Below, piece by piece: positions 49,948 through 60,633 of a stretch of DNA of 64,000 bases. Within the stretch, counting starts at the first letter, position 1. Every line of letters begins with the position of its first letter. The stretch is from NCBI RefSeq assembly GCF_018687715.1, contig NC_056760.1, forward strand, positions 4,129,501 to 4,193,500. The letters run 5' to 3'. The position numbers and the translations under genes are program-made. Below the pieces are notes generated by a model. That model saw nothing but the letters and a program-made list of their open reading frames with translations. It did not search any database and was not told the origin of the DNA. Source of the DNA: Carya illinoinensis (taxonomy: Eukaryota; Streptophyta; Magnoliopsida; Fagales; Juglandaceae).

Positions 49948-49992
49948 TAAGAGCTCTATTATAAGATTAACTATCTTTTGAGTTAAGATCTT

Positions 49993-51627
49993 ATGGCTAA
50001 CATTGCAACTTCATTTGGTGAAGGTCAATCTAGCAGTCGGCCTCCACTCTTTTGTAGAGATAATTACTCATTCTGGAAAGTTAGAATGAGAATATTTCTT
50101 CAAACTCAAGGTAGAGAAATCTGGAAATGTATTGTAAATGGACCTTATATTCCAACAAAAGTGGTTGATGGAGTAAAGGTCAAAAAGGAAGAACAAGAGT
50201 TTGATCGTGAAGACGATAGACTTTATACTTTAAATTTAACTACTATGAATTTATTATATAATGCTCTTAATGGAAATGAGTTTAATAGAATAATGAATTG
50301 CGCTACGACAAAGGAAATATGGGATAACTTGGAAGTAACTTATGAAGGAATTTCGCAAGTCAAGGAATCAAAAATTTATATTCTTACTCATGAATATGAA
50401 ATGTTTAAGATGAATGATGATGAATCAATTTCTAGTATGCACACTCGTTTTACTAACATCATAAACAGTTTGACAGCTCTTGCCAAAGTTTATTCCAAGG
50501 TGGAGATAGTAAGAAAAATTCTCAACTCTTTACCAAAACGTTGGGAATCAAAAGTTACAGCGATTCTTGAAGCTAGAGACCTCAAGAAACTCGAAGTCAA
50601 TGAACTCATCGGGTCACTTATCACCCATGAGTACATATTGAAAAGAGGAGAAGAAGAAGGAAAGCCAAAGAAGAGCTTAGCACTTAAAGTTGTTCCTCAT
50701 GAAAGTGAAAGTGATGAAGATGAAGAAAATGACGATAAAGATGAAGAAGTTGCAATGATAACAAGAAGAATTCAGAGGTTCTTGAAGAAAAGTAGAACTC
50801 CTCCGAGGAAATCCTTCCAAAAGTTTTCCAAGAAAGATTCAGGTAAAAATGACACTTTAATTTGTTATAAATGCAATAAACCTGGTCATATCAAGCCAGA
50901 TTGTCCTCTGCTAAAAAAAGATCGAAACAAGGGCAAGAAAGCAATGAAAGCTACATGGGATGATGATTCAAGTAGTTCAGATAGTGAAGCAAGCAATGAA
51001 GAATCAGCAAATCTTTGTCTTATGGCTAAAGATGACATTGAGGTAACAAATCTTGATAATATTGAAAATCTTTCATATGAAGAATTGCAAAATGTTTTAG
51101 AAGAGGTTTATGAGGAATTTGAAAAATTGGGTATCAAATATACTACTTTGAAAAAGAAAAATTTTTCTTTAACAAATGAAATTGATATTTTAAGAAAAGA
51201 AAATATCATTTTGAAAGATGAAAATCTTGAATTGAATAAGAAGAAAACCGATTTAGAAAATATTATTGAAAACTTTACAAATGGAAAAAGAAATTTTGAA
51301 AAATTTCTTGGTAGTCAAAGATGTGTTTTTGACAAGGCAGACTTGGGATATATGCCAAAACAAAAATATAAACCTTATAAAAATTTCTTTGATAATCCTT
51401 CTATATCAAAGACCAATAATCAAAATTCTTTTCATAAAAATAATTTTGTCAAAAAAAGATATTATTATAATCATTCAAGTTCTTCATATATGTCACATGC
51501 TATTTGCAATTTTTGTAATAGAAATGGTCATAATTATCATACTTGTCCTATTAGAAGAAATCATACAATGACTGTTAGGGCCATATGGGTACTTAAAAAT
51601 CTTGTTTCTTTTAATACTAATAAATAA
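49993..51627 (+). CDS. Copia-4 gag (544 aa, open)
   Basis: This retrotransposon capsid-type polyprotein forms the particle and binds element RNA. The N-terminal half has the UBN2/gag pattern (NYSFWKVRMRIFLQTQ; TKEIWDNLEVTYEG). Two CCHC zinc knuckles follow, CYKCNKPGHIKPDC (~residue 293) and CNFCNRNGHNYHTC (~residue 507). Between them lie an acidic Ser/Asp/Glu stretch and a Lys/Glu/Asn-rich coiled-coil region (~residues 370-440), as in SIRE-type gag. It is the only long open frame left in the element. The TAA at 51625 and a frame change before protease separate it from pol. Confidence 0.88.
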   Translation: MANIATSFGEGQSSSRPPLFCRDNYSFWKVRMRIFLQTQGREIWKCIVNGPYIPTKVVDGVKVKKEEQEFDREDDRLYTLNLTTMNLLYNALNGNEFNRIMNCATTKEIWDNLEVTYEGISQVKESKIYILTHEYEMFKMNDDESISSMHTRFTNIINSLTALAKVYSKVEIVRKILNSLPKRWESKVTAILEARDLKKLEVNELIGSLITHEYILKRGEEEGKPKKSLALKVVPHESESDEDEENDDKDEEVAMITRRIQRFLKKSRTPPRKSFQKFSKKDSGKNDTLICYKCNKPGHIKPDCPLLKKDRNKGKKAMKATWDDDSSSSDSEASNEESANLCLMAKDDIEVTNLDNIENLSYEELQNVLEEVYEEFEKLGIKYTTLKKKNFSLTNEIDILRKENIILKDENLELNKKKTDLENIIENFTNGKRNFEKFLGSQRCVFDKADLGYMPKQKYKPYKNFFDNPSISKTNNQNSFHKNNFVKKRYYYNHSSSSYMSHAICNFCNRNGHNYHTCPIRRNHTMTVRAIWVLKNLVSFNTNK

Positions 51628-51685
51628 AGGACCCAAAGAACTTGAATACCAAGAAAAATCATTTTAATTGTTTTTATAGGTATGC

Positions 51686-54600
51686 ATGAAGTCATCCACA
51701 AGCAAAAATAAGTGGTTTTTAGATAGTGGATGTTCAAGACACATGACGGGAGACAAGACTAAATTCTTTGATCTTAGATCTAAAGAAGAAGGACACGTGA
51801 CATTTGGAGACAACTCGAAAGGGAAGATCGTGGGAATAGGTAAAATTAGTAATGAATCTTCTCTCATGATTGAAGATGTTCTACTTGTTGAATGTTTCAA
51901 ACATAATCTTTTGAGCATAAGTTAATTATGTGATAAAGGATTTACAGTTACTTTCAAAATGGATAAATGCATTATTTTGAATGATTATGATTGTAATATT
52001 TATTTTATTACTTTTAGAAACAATAATATTTATACAATCGATTTTGAAGAAATTACCTCACAAGATGCTATTTGCTTTTCAGCGCAAAATGAAACTAGTT
52101 GGCTATGACATAGAAGATTAGATCATGCCAATATGGAACTTATTTCCAAACTTTCAAAAAATGATCTTATGAGAAGTTTACCAAAAACAAATTTTCTTAA
52201 AGAGAAAATTTGTGATGCATGTTAATTTGGTAAACAAACAAAACTTCTTTTAAAACTAAAAAACATATTTCCACTACTAGACCATTGCAACTGATACACA
52301 TGGATCTTTTTGGACCAAATAGAGTTGCAACTCTAGGAGGAAAATATTATGCATTTGTTATTGTTGATGATTTCTCTAGATATACTTGGGTCATCTTTCT
52401 TGCTCATAAAGATGAGGCACATAATGCATTTATCAAGTTATACAAGAGAATTCAAAATGAAAATGGCTATACTATTTCAAGTATCCGAATTGATAAGGGA
52501 AAAGAGTTTGTTAATAAAAATATTGAAACATTTTGTGATAAAAACGGTTTTGTGCATAATTTTTCTGCTCCTCGAACTTCTCAACAAAATGGGGTAGTAG
52601 AGAGGAAAAATAGATCTCTTCAAGAGATGGCAAGAACAATACTCAATGAGAACAACTTGCCTAGTTTTTTTTTTACCGAAGCGGTAAATACTGTATGTTA
52701 TGATATAAATAGAGTTATGCTAAGGTCTAAGTTAGATAAAACCCCCTATGAGCTTTGGAATGAGAAAAAGTCCAACATTGGCTACTTTCATATATTTGGA
52801 TGCAAATGTTTTATTTTGAATGACAGGGATAATTTAGGCAAGTTTGATGCAAAATCTGATGAATGTATCTTTCTCGGGTATTCTACTAATAGTAAAGCTT
52901 ATAGAGTATTCAATAAAAAGATTTTGACGGTACAAGAATCTATGCATATAGTATTTGATGAATCTAATTCTCCACTCTCCAATAAATCTATTGATGAAGA
53001 AACATGAGGTATAAATAATACGGAAAGTCTCAATCTCAACAAAGAGAAAACAATAGAGGAAGTTCAACATGGAGCCATCAGGAAAGATCATCAAAATTTA
53101 ATACAAGATGCAACCAAACAGTGAAAATTTGTGAAAGATCATCCAGTGGAACAAATTTTGGGAGAACCTTCACAAGGTGTAAGTACTCGATCATCTCTTA
53201 GAAATATTTGCAATCATACTGCTTTTCTATCTCAAATTGAACCCAAAAATATTGATGACGCACTTCTTGATGAATCTTGGATTCTAGCTATGCAAGAAGA
53301 GTTGAATCAATTTGAAAGAAATGATGTTTGGACACTTGTTCCTAGACCCAAAAATCATACTATTATTGGAACAAAATGGGTTTTTAGAAACAAAAAAGAT
53401 GAGTCCGGAGTCATTACTAGAAATAAGGCTCGACTTGTAGCCCAAGGTTTTAATCAAGAAGAAGGAATCGATTATGATGAGACATATGCACATGTCGCAA
53501 GATTAGAAGCTATTCGAATGCTACTTGCATATGCTTGTTATAAAAATTTCAAACCTTTTCAAATGGATGTTAAAAGTGCTTTCTTAAATGGTTTTATAAA
53601 TGAAGAGGTATATGTTGAACAACCTCCAGGTTTTGAAAATCATATTTCCCCAAATCATATTTTCAAACTCACAAAAGCACTATATGGACTTAAACAAGCT
53701 CCTAGAGCTTGGTACGAGAGACTCAGTGATTTCTTGATTAAAAAGGTTTTTCAAGAGGAAAAATCGACACAACTCTTTTCATTAAATATGAAAATGATGA
53801 TATTTTTTTGATTCAGATTTATGTTGATGATATAATATTCGGTGCTACTAATGAAAATATGTGTCAAGTTTTTGCTAAGACTATGCAGGAAGAATTTGAG
53901 ATGAGCATAATGGAAGAACTTACATTCTTTCTCGGATTGCAAATTAAGCAAGCAAAAAGTGGGACATTCATTAATCAATCAAAATATATTAAGGAATTAC
54001 TGAAAAAGTTTGGGATGGAAAATGCTAAGGAAATTGGAACACCAATGAGTCCATCAACTAAACTTGATAAAGATGAATCCGGTAAGTCAGTTGACTCGAA
54101 AATATATCGAGGTATGATTGGTAGCTTATTATATTTAACAGCCAGTAGACCAGATATTATGTTTAGTGTGTGCTTATGTGCACGCTTTCAATCATCTCTA
54201 AAAGAATCACATTTAATTGCAGTTAAGCGCATTCTTAGATATCTTAGTGGTACAATTAACCTAGGGTTATGGTACCCTAAGCACACATCTTTCGATCTAA
54301 TCAGCTACACATATGCAGATTATGCTGGCTGTAAAATAGATCGAAAAAGCACTAGTGGAGCATGTCATTTCTTAGGTCATGCACTAGTTTCCTGATTTAG
54401 TAAAAAATAAAATTCTGTTGCACTATTTACTGTTGAGACAGAATATGTTGTTGCGGGTAGCTGTTGTGCTCAAGTTCTCTACATGAAGCAACAATTTGAA
54501 GATTTTAAACTCATGTATAATCACATTCCAATCAAATGTGATAATACAAGTGCTATAAATCTTTCAAAGAATCCAATACAACATTCTAGACCTAAGCATA

Positions 54601-54773
54601 TTGAAATAAGATATCATTTTCTTCGAGATCATGTGCAGAAAGGCGATATAATATTAGAGTTCACAAACACACACAATCAGTTAGCAAATATTTTTACAAA
54701 ACCTTTACCAGAAGATAGATTATGTATGATCAGAAGAGAAATAGGTATGATGCATGCTATGAATATCTCTTAA
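51686..54773 (+). pseudogene. Copia-4 pol (protease, integrase, RT, RNase H), broken
   Basis: Protease (WFLDSGCSRHMTGD) opens at 51686. GAG-pre-integrase follows with internal stops, then integrase from 52285 (HMDLFGP, SQQNGVVERKNR), reverse transcriptase from 53131 ([27 protein letters not shown] at 53820) and RNase H to the stop at 54771-54773. Open stretches lie in three frames, so there are several frameshifts (around 51640, 52260 and 53790) as well as stops at 51923, 53005 and 54393. Not functional. Confidence 0.87.
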
Positions 54774-54829
54774 AAGATAGACTAGAGTCAATAAAAATAG
54801 AGATAGATTTTTTAAATACTTTTACATAA

Positions 54830-55394
54830 ACTTGAGATTCTTAGCCTCATGTTTGAGACGCTCATTCTCTTCATACAATATCATGTCATTCTTATCCATG
54901 GAAACCGGCAAGCGGAATGAAGAATCTAATAAAGATTTCAACTGTTTATTCTTCTGCCGAATGATTCATTCTCTTGTGTGAGACTCTTGAACAATTCGTT
55001 GAAGTACAACAATTTGTTCTTTGAGCTTTTCAACTTCGTGATTTTTGGCTTGTAGCCGCTGAGAAAAAGCAACAATAGAGGAAGAGTAGCGAGTCTCAAG
55101 ACTCACCAAGTTATAAATAGCATCAGAATCTGACTTATTAGTCAGATTATTATTTTCTTGCTGCAACATGGCACCAATGACAGCTGCAGAAAGGACAGGA
55201 GGTTGAAATGCAGAATGTCTCATGGATGGATTTAGAGAAATGTTAGAAGAATGAGCTATTGAGAAAAGAATAGAAGGCTTAAAACGAGAATTTTGAAGGA
55301 ATGCAGATGAGTTATAAATATGAGATGAAAACTTGATGCGGATTGGATAAACTTCAGGATTGATTTTATAGAGATAGCATAAAAAATAAGACAA
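54830..55394 (-). pseudogene. Antisense coiled-coil ORF A in Copia-4
   Basis: This minus-strand frame lies between pol and the 3' LTR of a plus-strand element. It is open 55394-54966 (142 codons) and continues, after a frameshift near 54966, in heptad-rich sequence to about 54830. A likely native start is the Met of MRHSAFQPPVL. The C-terminal part (AFSQRLQAKNHEVEKLKEQI) is a predicted coiled coil. It aligns by eye with ORF B. No known family is recognised. Confidence 0.5.
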
Positions 55395-55502
55395 ACTATT
55401 GTCTCTTCAAATCTTATTTAGTCAAAAGAAATACAAGATATGCTGGACACACATTGTCAAAAGTTTTCTTACTAAGCCAGCGAGATTAACAGTAGATTGT
55501 CC

Positions 55503-55955
55503 CTATTTTTCTAGTAAACGATGAACCTCTGCTGTTATCTGTCGATGTTGACCTTGTATCTGAACCCTTTCTCGTTCCAGCTCCTCTATTCGTGGTTGCA
55601 AATCATGAGCATACCAATCTGTAAATTTTTTTAACTCTTGGTTTTCTTGCTTTAGCCTTTTATTCTCACTATCCTTATTAGCAAGCTTCTGTCGTAACTC
55701 AAATATTTGCATGTTAAGATGATCAATCTCACTCACTCTCGCCATTAACCTTCGAGACATGATCGTAACAAAGGCAACATATTGACTACTGAGCATTCTT
55801 GATTCTGCAATAATCTCAGAATCAGCCTTACTAGAAAAACAGTTCTCTGCTCCTATCATGGTATTGACAGCCTCAGGAGAGAAGATTGATGATTGATCCA
55901 TCAAGGGTTCCTAATTCAAGTCTGGAACCTTAGTGGAAGAGAATTGCTCAGCCAT
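55503..55955 (-). pseudogene. Antisense coiled-coil ORF B in Copia-4
   Basis: An ATG at 55955 opens a minus-strand frame with one TAG at about 55911-55913, then open to 55503. The product starts MAEQFSSTK. A central segment (YVAFVTIMSRRLMARVSEID) is followed by a strong coiled coil rich in Leu/Gln/Glu (FELRQKLANKDSENKRLKQE). The order of residues parallels ORF A (Ala-Val-x-x-Met, Lys-x-Asp-Ser, Ser-x-Arg-Leu-x-Ala), so the two are probably an old tandem duplication. Function unknown. Confidence 0.5.
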
Positions 55956-56273
55956 TCTATCGTTGTGGAAAAACAGAACTAAGGTCAAGAAGCGATGTAT
56001 TTTTTTTTTGCATCCGATAGATGAAAATGATCATTTTTCTATAGCAACTCAGAGCTTTCAATCACGTTTGTCAACAACATCAGGCGATTGTTTAAATCTC
56101 CAGCCGCGCTAAATTCATAGAGTTAGGCCTCGAGACTTTGCAGCATTTGTCGGGTCACGGACGGCTCCTTTTTCAACTATCTATAGTGATTATTAAACGC
56201 ATCGTTTTCTTCAATCCATTTACTTGCTGTCAATCCTTTTTAATGATGCCAAAAGGGGGAGAAGTTTTAGACT

Positions 56274-56333
56274 AGAACATTAACATTGTTTAAATTGCTA
56301 AACAGAACATTAACATTGTTTAAATTGCTAAAC
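56274..56333. repeat. 30-bp perfect tandem duplication
   Basis: The unit beginning AGAACATTAACATTG occurs twice head to tail, about 130 bp before the 3' LTR of Copia-4. Confidence 0.95.
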
Positions 56334-56464
56334 TTGTTATATATGCTTGGAATTATATTTATACTTTTGCTTGAAAAACTAACGCATATTTTCAGGGGGA
56401 GCTTAAGTATTAATACAGGTTTCAAGTTCTATCAAGTATTTATCATCATCAAAAAGTGGGAGAT

Positions 56465-57769
56465 TGTTGAACCCAATGTTTCAAGTTTCATGTGATTATA
56501 AATCTACACATGGATTTTGATGATAACAAATGAATTCAAAGAATAAAGGAGTTTCAAGCTCAAGTTGTTCACACAATGGAATCAAGCACATCAAAGAACC
56601 AAGTATGGGCAAGAAGGAAACAAATTCACATTAAAGTCATAGAGTAATGTTGTAAATCTCTTAAAATTCGAAATTAGGATTAATACTCAAAATTAATATT
56701 TTATCATAAAGCATTAAAATACATTTTTCACATGTGCATGAATATTTTTGAAAATTAAATTTGAAAATTTTGAAAGATGATTGATTGTCATCTTTTACAT
56801 GTGCATGCCTTGATTAAATGATTGAACTTTGAAAATATTAAAGATGATTGATTGTCATCTTTCACATGTGCATGTTTTATTTGAATATTTTCAAAAGTGA
56901 TTGATGCTTTTTTAGACTTATACAAAAGGTAGATGATTTTGTTTGAATTTTTTGAAAAGGAAAGTGTGCTCTTTTTGTCATATGCAAAAAGTAAAAGATT
57001 AGGTTTGATTTTTTTGAAAAAGAAAGTGTGCTCATTTTTTCATATGTCAAAAGTAAAAGATTAGGTTTGATTTTTTTGAAAAAGTGAATGATGTTGTCTT
57101 TGACAATTGAAAAAGTGAATGATGTTGTCTTTGACATGTGAATCTTTTTAAATTTGAATATGAAGTCTCATATGCCTATAAATAGATCATTTGAGAGCTT
57201 CACATTTACAACACCAAGAGCATACAACATTCATTCAAAGCTTTCATTCTCTCTTCTCTAAGCATTGAGCCTTAATCCTTGTTCATTTTGAGAGATATAG
57301 TTTGCGCTGTATTGTTCTTATTTCACTCATTGAGGAGTGTTTTCTGATAACCTACCCACTATCAGCTTTTGTATCAGAAAAAGGGTGTGTATAACCCTTG
57401 TGCGTGTAGAAAGTATTCTATACGGGGAATAGTTGAATCACTACTTGTAAGGTGATTGCAAATGTAGAGAGTGTTCTACACGGATCCTTTGTAGCGGTGT
57501 TATTCAAATGTGTAATAGGTTTCTATCTCCACCTGAAGGAGGTTGAATAGTAAATTTGGGAATTCTCAAGGGGTAGCTTGAGGCGAGGACGTAGGCAGTG
57601 GGGCCGAACCTCGTTAACATACTGAGTTTGCTTCTTTCTACCCTTACTCTTTATATTTATTGTTATTTCATATTTTGTTTATATTTTATATTATATATTT
57701 GATTTATAATTGTTATTTTTTAATACAACTCAATTCACCCTCCCTCTTGTGTTAGTCATCTGGGCAACA
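56465..57769 (+). repeat. Copia-4 3' LTR
   Basis: 1305 bp, aligned with 48537-49933. It is about 90 bp shorter, mostly through fewer ~61-bp internal tandem units near 56940-57090. A purine tract lies directly upstream. Confidence 0.92.
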
Positions 57770-58460
57770 ATGTAAATATTCCATCTGAGTTTGGTATAAA
57801 GCTAAACAAAGATGATGGAGGAAAAAATGTTGATGACACTCTTTACAAACAAATAGTGGGGAGTTTAATGTATTTGACAACAACAAGACCTGATATAATG
57901 CATGCTGTAAGTGTGATTAATAGGTACATGGAATGTCCTATAGAGATTCATCTCTTGGCTGCAAAAATAATTTTCCGTTATTTGTAAGGTACTAAGGACA
58001 ATGGGTTGTTCTACAAGAGTGGAGAAAAGTCAGATCTATTTGGGTTTATAGATAGTGATTATGCAGGAGATTCAGATGATCGAAAAGCACATATGGGTAT
58101 GTTTTCGTGATGGGGACAGGAGCTGTTTCATGGTCATAAAAAAAGCAACTTATTGTCACATTATCATCCATTGAAGCTGAATTTGTTGCTACAACAGCTT
58201 GTGCTTGTCAAGCTATCTGTCTAAAGAAAATCCTTAAAGAACTGCATTTTAAGGAGGATGGACCTACTCATATTTATTGTGACAACAGTTCAGCAATAAA
58301 GCTTTCAAAAAATCCAATTTTACATGGTCGAAGCAAACATATAGATGTGAAGTATCCAGATTGTTGATATTCTAACCAAGCCTCTCAAATTTCTTGCATT
58401 TCAGAAGCTCAGGAAGCTACTTGGTGTTTGTACTTCAAATGTTTCAATTTGAGGGATAGA
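57770..58460 (+). pseudogene. Copia-3 gag-pol, 3' part (RT end and RNase H)
   Basis: This resumes the host element after the nested insertion. YLTTTRPDIMHAV and GFIDSDYAGDSDDRKA belong to the RT/RNase H end. An in-frame stop at about 57985 and at least two frameshifts (around 58100 and 58350) break it. The frame fits the 5' part if 57770-57774 is counted as duplicated target. Confidence 0.85.
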
Positions 58461-58523
58461 GCTTCAAAGTTTAACTCTTATTAAACTGGATGTATGTTTG
58501 GAACATCAGTTTAAGGGAGAGAT

Positions 58524-58748
58524 TGTTGAGAAAATTTAATAATTTGAAAGTTTGGGTTGTCCTAGTCGTTAGGAGTGCTAGTAAGTTTGTTTCAGTTTAT
58601 CTAGTCAATAGGAGCTTGTTTTGAACTTTTGATAGTGCCTATTTTTATGTTACTTTCAATTATGTATTAGGTTGTTTGTTTATCAACGAAAAATCAGAAA
58701 AGTATATCCTCTGCTTTCTCTATAATCCTCAGCTTCCTACTATTATCA
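58524..58748 (+). repeat. Copia-3 3' LTR
   Basis: 225 bp, similar to 44921-45179 with deletions, and followed by CGAAG, the right target duplication. Confidence 0.9.
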
Positions 58749-59220
58749 CGAAGGGCTATCATGCCTGCCTCCACATAAACGACTTTTAGTTGTGCCCTAT
58801 TGAAATTATCGGTCAACCGAGCCAGTTCTTCAAAATTCACATATGGATGAACATTCATCTTCCTCGAGTGGATTTGCAAGATACAGGCTCTGGCTTCTTC
58901 AGTGAGATGTGAAAACTGAATTTTACGACCCAATCGACCAAAACGCATAAGTGCAGGATCCAATTTGTCAGCACGATTTGTAGCAGCGATGACCTTAATC
59001 TGGTCATCACTACTAAAGCCATCAAGTTGATTAAGCAATTCTAACATCGTCTGCTGAATTTGCCTATCTCCACTTACTTCACTATCAAAACGTTTTGTGC
59101 CAATGGCATCAATTTCATCTATAAAAATGATACAGGGAGACTTCTCTTTTGCAAGTTGGAAAGGCATTATGAACAAGTTTTGCTCCATCCCTAATGAACA
59201 TCTAGACTAGTTGTGGGCAT
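58749..59220 (-). pseudogene. RPT5: RPT5 retropseudogene, AAA+ domain part
   Basis: The minus strand encodes the RPT5 ATPase core: Walker B in [19 protein letters not shown], then [20 protein letters not shown], then the ATNRAD and [19 protein letters not shown] region. It has no introns. Damage includes an extra C near 59165 that breaks the frame, a stop upstream (CAG to TAG in the QLVQMF region), and changed residues at conserved sites such as RFGRLGRK. The 5' end fades out near 59220, so the copy is 5'-truncated and lacks Walker A. The remainder of the protein lies at 44594-44920. Confidence 0.88.
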
Positions 59221-60091
59221 TGAATACTGTGAACTTGTAAGATGGTACATGCACTGTTCTTCCTTGCTCTAAAATTCATCTCTCTGGCTTGAATTCTAAG
59301 CAATTTTCACCCCATATGCTTTCCATCCATTCCATTGAGTAGAGAGAATATAGTTTGGAAAACCGTCTAGTTTTAATGTTCCTTATTCTCCATGATTCTA
59401 TAAGTCATACAAGCTATCAACAAGTCAAATTTTGCTTCTTCTATCTTCTCGTTTCGTGTGTCAATTTTGAGTGGAAAGGTAGGGTTAATGTGAGAATGGG
59501 CTTTCGACTTTAAAGCTCCTTCATCATAGATTTCTCGTGGTAGATTTTAAGTGAAAAAGGTGAAAGATAAAGATAGAAGGTAGTTCTGGAAATGGAGGTA
59601 ATAGGATTTCGAGTGGACTGTGGTAGACACAGGGAAGATGGAGAAAAACTATTATGTGAAATGAAAAGATGAAGGCGAAAGAAAGATAAAAACGGCATCA
59701 TTTATATTTTACCACGTAGGATGCGGTTTCTCGACAATTCCACTGGCCGGTTTCGTATAGAGTTTCTCATATTTAAAAGGGAAATGATATAGAAGGAGTT
59801 ATATGAACATCCCTTAGGAATCCGTGTTCTCGCGCGTTGACGAGGAAGTCCGTTGGCGTACCGTTCATGTGGCGTTGGGTCAAGCCTAACACGTCTTATT
59901 TCGTGTGCCGGTCTTACAAACGCTGCTACGGACACATATGGTATATATTAATACACACACATATATATATATATGTTTATATTCATAACGATGCCTATTG
60001 CCTAAAGCCAGGTAAAGAAACTCAGGTTGCTCGAGAAAAAAGGTCAACAAACTCAGCACAAAACTTCCCCCATTGCCCTTTTTGCAGAAAA
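59221..60091. other. Upstream region of the EF-hand gene
   Basis: Non-coding. Should contain the promoter and 5' UTR of the gene starting at 60092. A TATA-rich (AC)n(AT)n stretch at about 59950-59975 is a possible core promoter or just a simple repeat. An in-frame upstream ATG at 59837 would add 85 residues without family resemblance, so I do not use it. Confidence 0.5.
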
Positions 60092-60589
60092 ATGTCAGGC
60101 TACCCTCACAATACTTCCGGGTACGGCTACGGTGCTCCGACGCCTGGAAGCCAATCTTATGGTTCCTCCCCATACGGTGCACCTCCACAGGGGTACGGCA
60201 CACCCTACGGCGCGCCGCCACCACCACAGCCGCAAGGTCAGTCTCCCTACGCCCCCGTGGCCCAGCCTTACGGCGCCCCGCCATCGGCCCCGCCTTACGA
60301 CCACAAGCCCCCCAAGGAACAATATTCCTCCTCCGCCGGGGCCGCGTACCCCCCATCGGGGCCTAACTACTCCAGCCCTTTCGGGTCGCTGGTGCCCTCG
60401 GCCTTCCCTCCCGGCACCGATCCGAACGTCGTTGCTTGCTTCCAGATAGCGGACCAGGACGGCAGCGGGCTTATTGACGACAAGGAGTTGCAGAAGGCGC
60501 TCTCTTCCTACAACCAGAGCTTCAGCTTGAGAACCGTCCATCTTCTCATGCACCTCTTCACCAATTCCAACACCAGGAGAATCGGTTAG

Positions 60590-60633
<44 letters not shown>

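Larger units (their letters stand above)
48537..57769 (+). mobile_element. SIRE/Maximus-like Copia retrotransposon (Copia-4), nested in Copia-3
   Basis: Long LTRs (48537-49933, 1397 bp; 56465-57769, 1305 bp), TGTTGAACCC...GGGTAACA/GGGCAACA. The primer-binding site TGGTATCAGAGC starts at 49936 and the purine tract AAAAAGTGGGAGAT abuts the 3' LTR. Total length about 9.2 kb, LTRs over 1.3 kb, a long gag and ~1.7 kb of extra DNA after pol fit the SIRE/Maximus lineage. Flanks CTATA and ATGTA match at only three of five bases. Even so, removing the element plus five bases returns the host reverse transcriptase to frame, which supports a 5-bp duplication that has since drifted. Confidence 0.93.
44921..58748 (+). 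mobile_element. Copia LTR retrotransposon (Copia-3), inserted in the RPT5 retropseudogene and itself interrupted
   Basis: LTRs at 44921-45179 (259 bp) and 58524-58748 (225 bp) have TGTTGAG starts and ATTATCA/GTTATCA ends. The flanks CGGAG (44916-44920) and CGAAG (58749-58753) are a 5-bp target duplication with one mismatch. TGGTACTAGAGCAGG after the 5' LTR is a slightly changed tRNA-Met primer site. Without the nested element (48537-57769) it is about 4.6 kb, a normal Copia size. Gag-pol contains many stops, so it is inactive. Confidence 0.92.

Noticed and set aside
54774..56464. Sense-strand envelope-like ORF expected in SIRE/Maximus elements
   Set aside because: No long plus-strand frame or transmembrane pattern is present; only antisense frames are open.
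59837..60091. 85-codon N-terminal extension of the EF-hand protein from an upstream in-frame ATG
   Set aside because: The extension crosses TA-rich promoter-like sequence and has no family resemblance; family members start close to the Pro/Gly/Tyr repeats.
60095..60553. 152-codon antisense frame over the EF-hand gene's first exon
   Set aside because: It mirrors the Pro/Gly-rich codons of a clearly supported sense exon.
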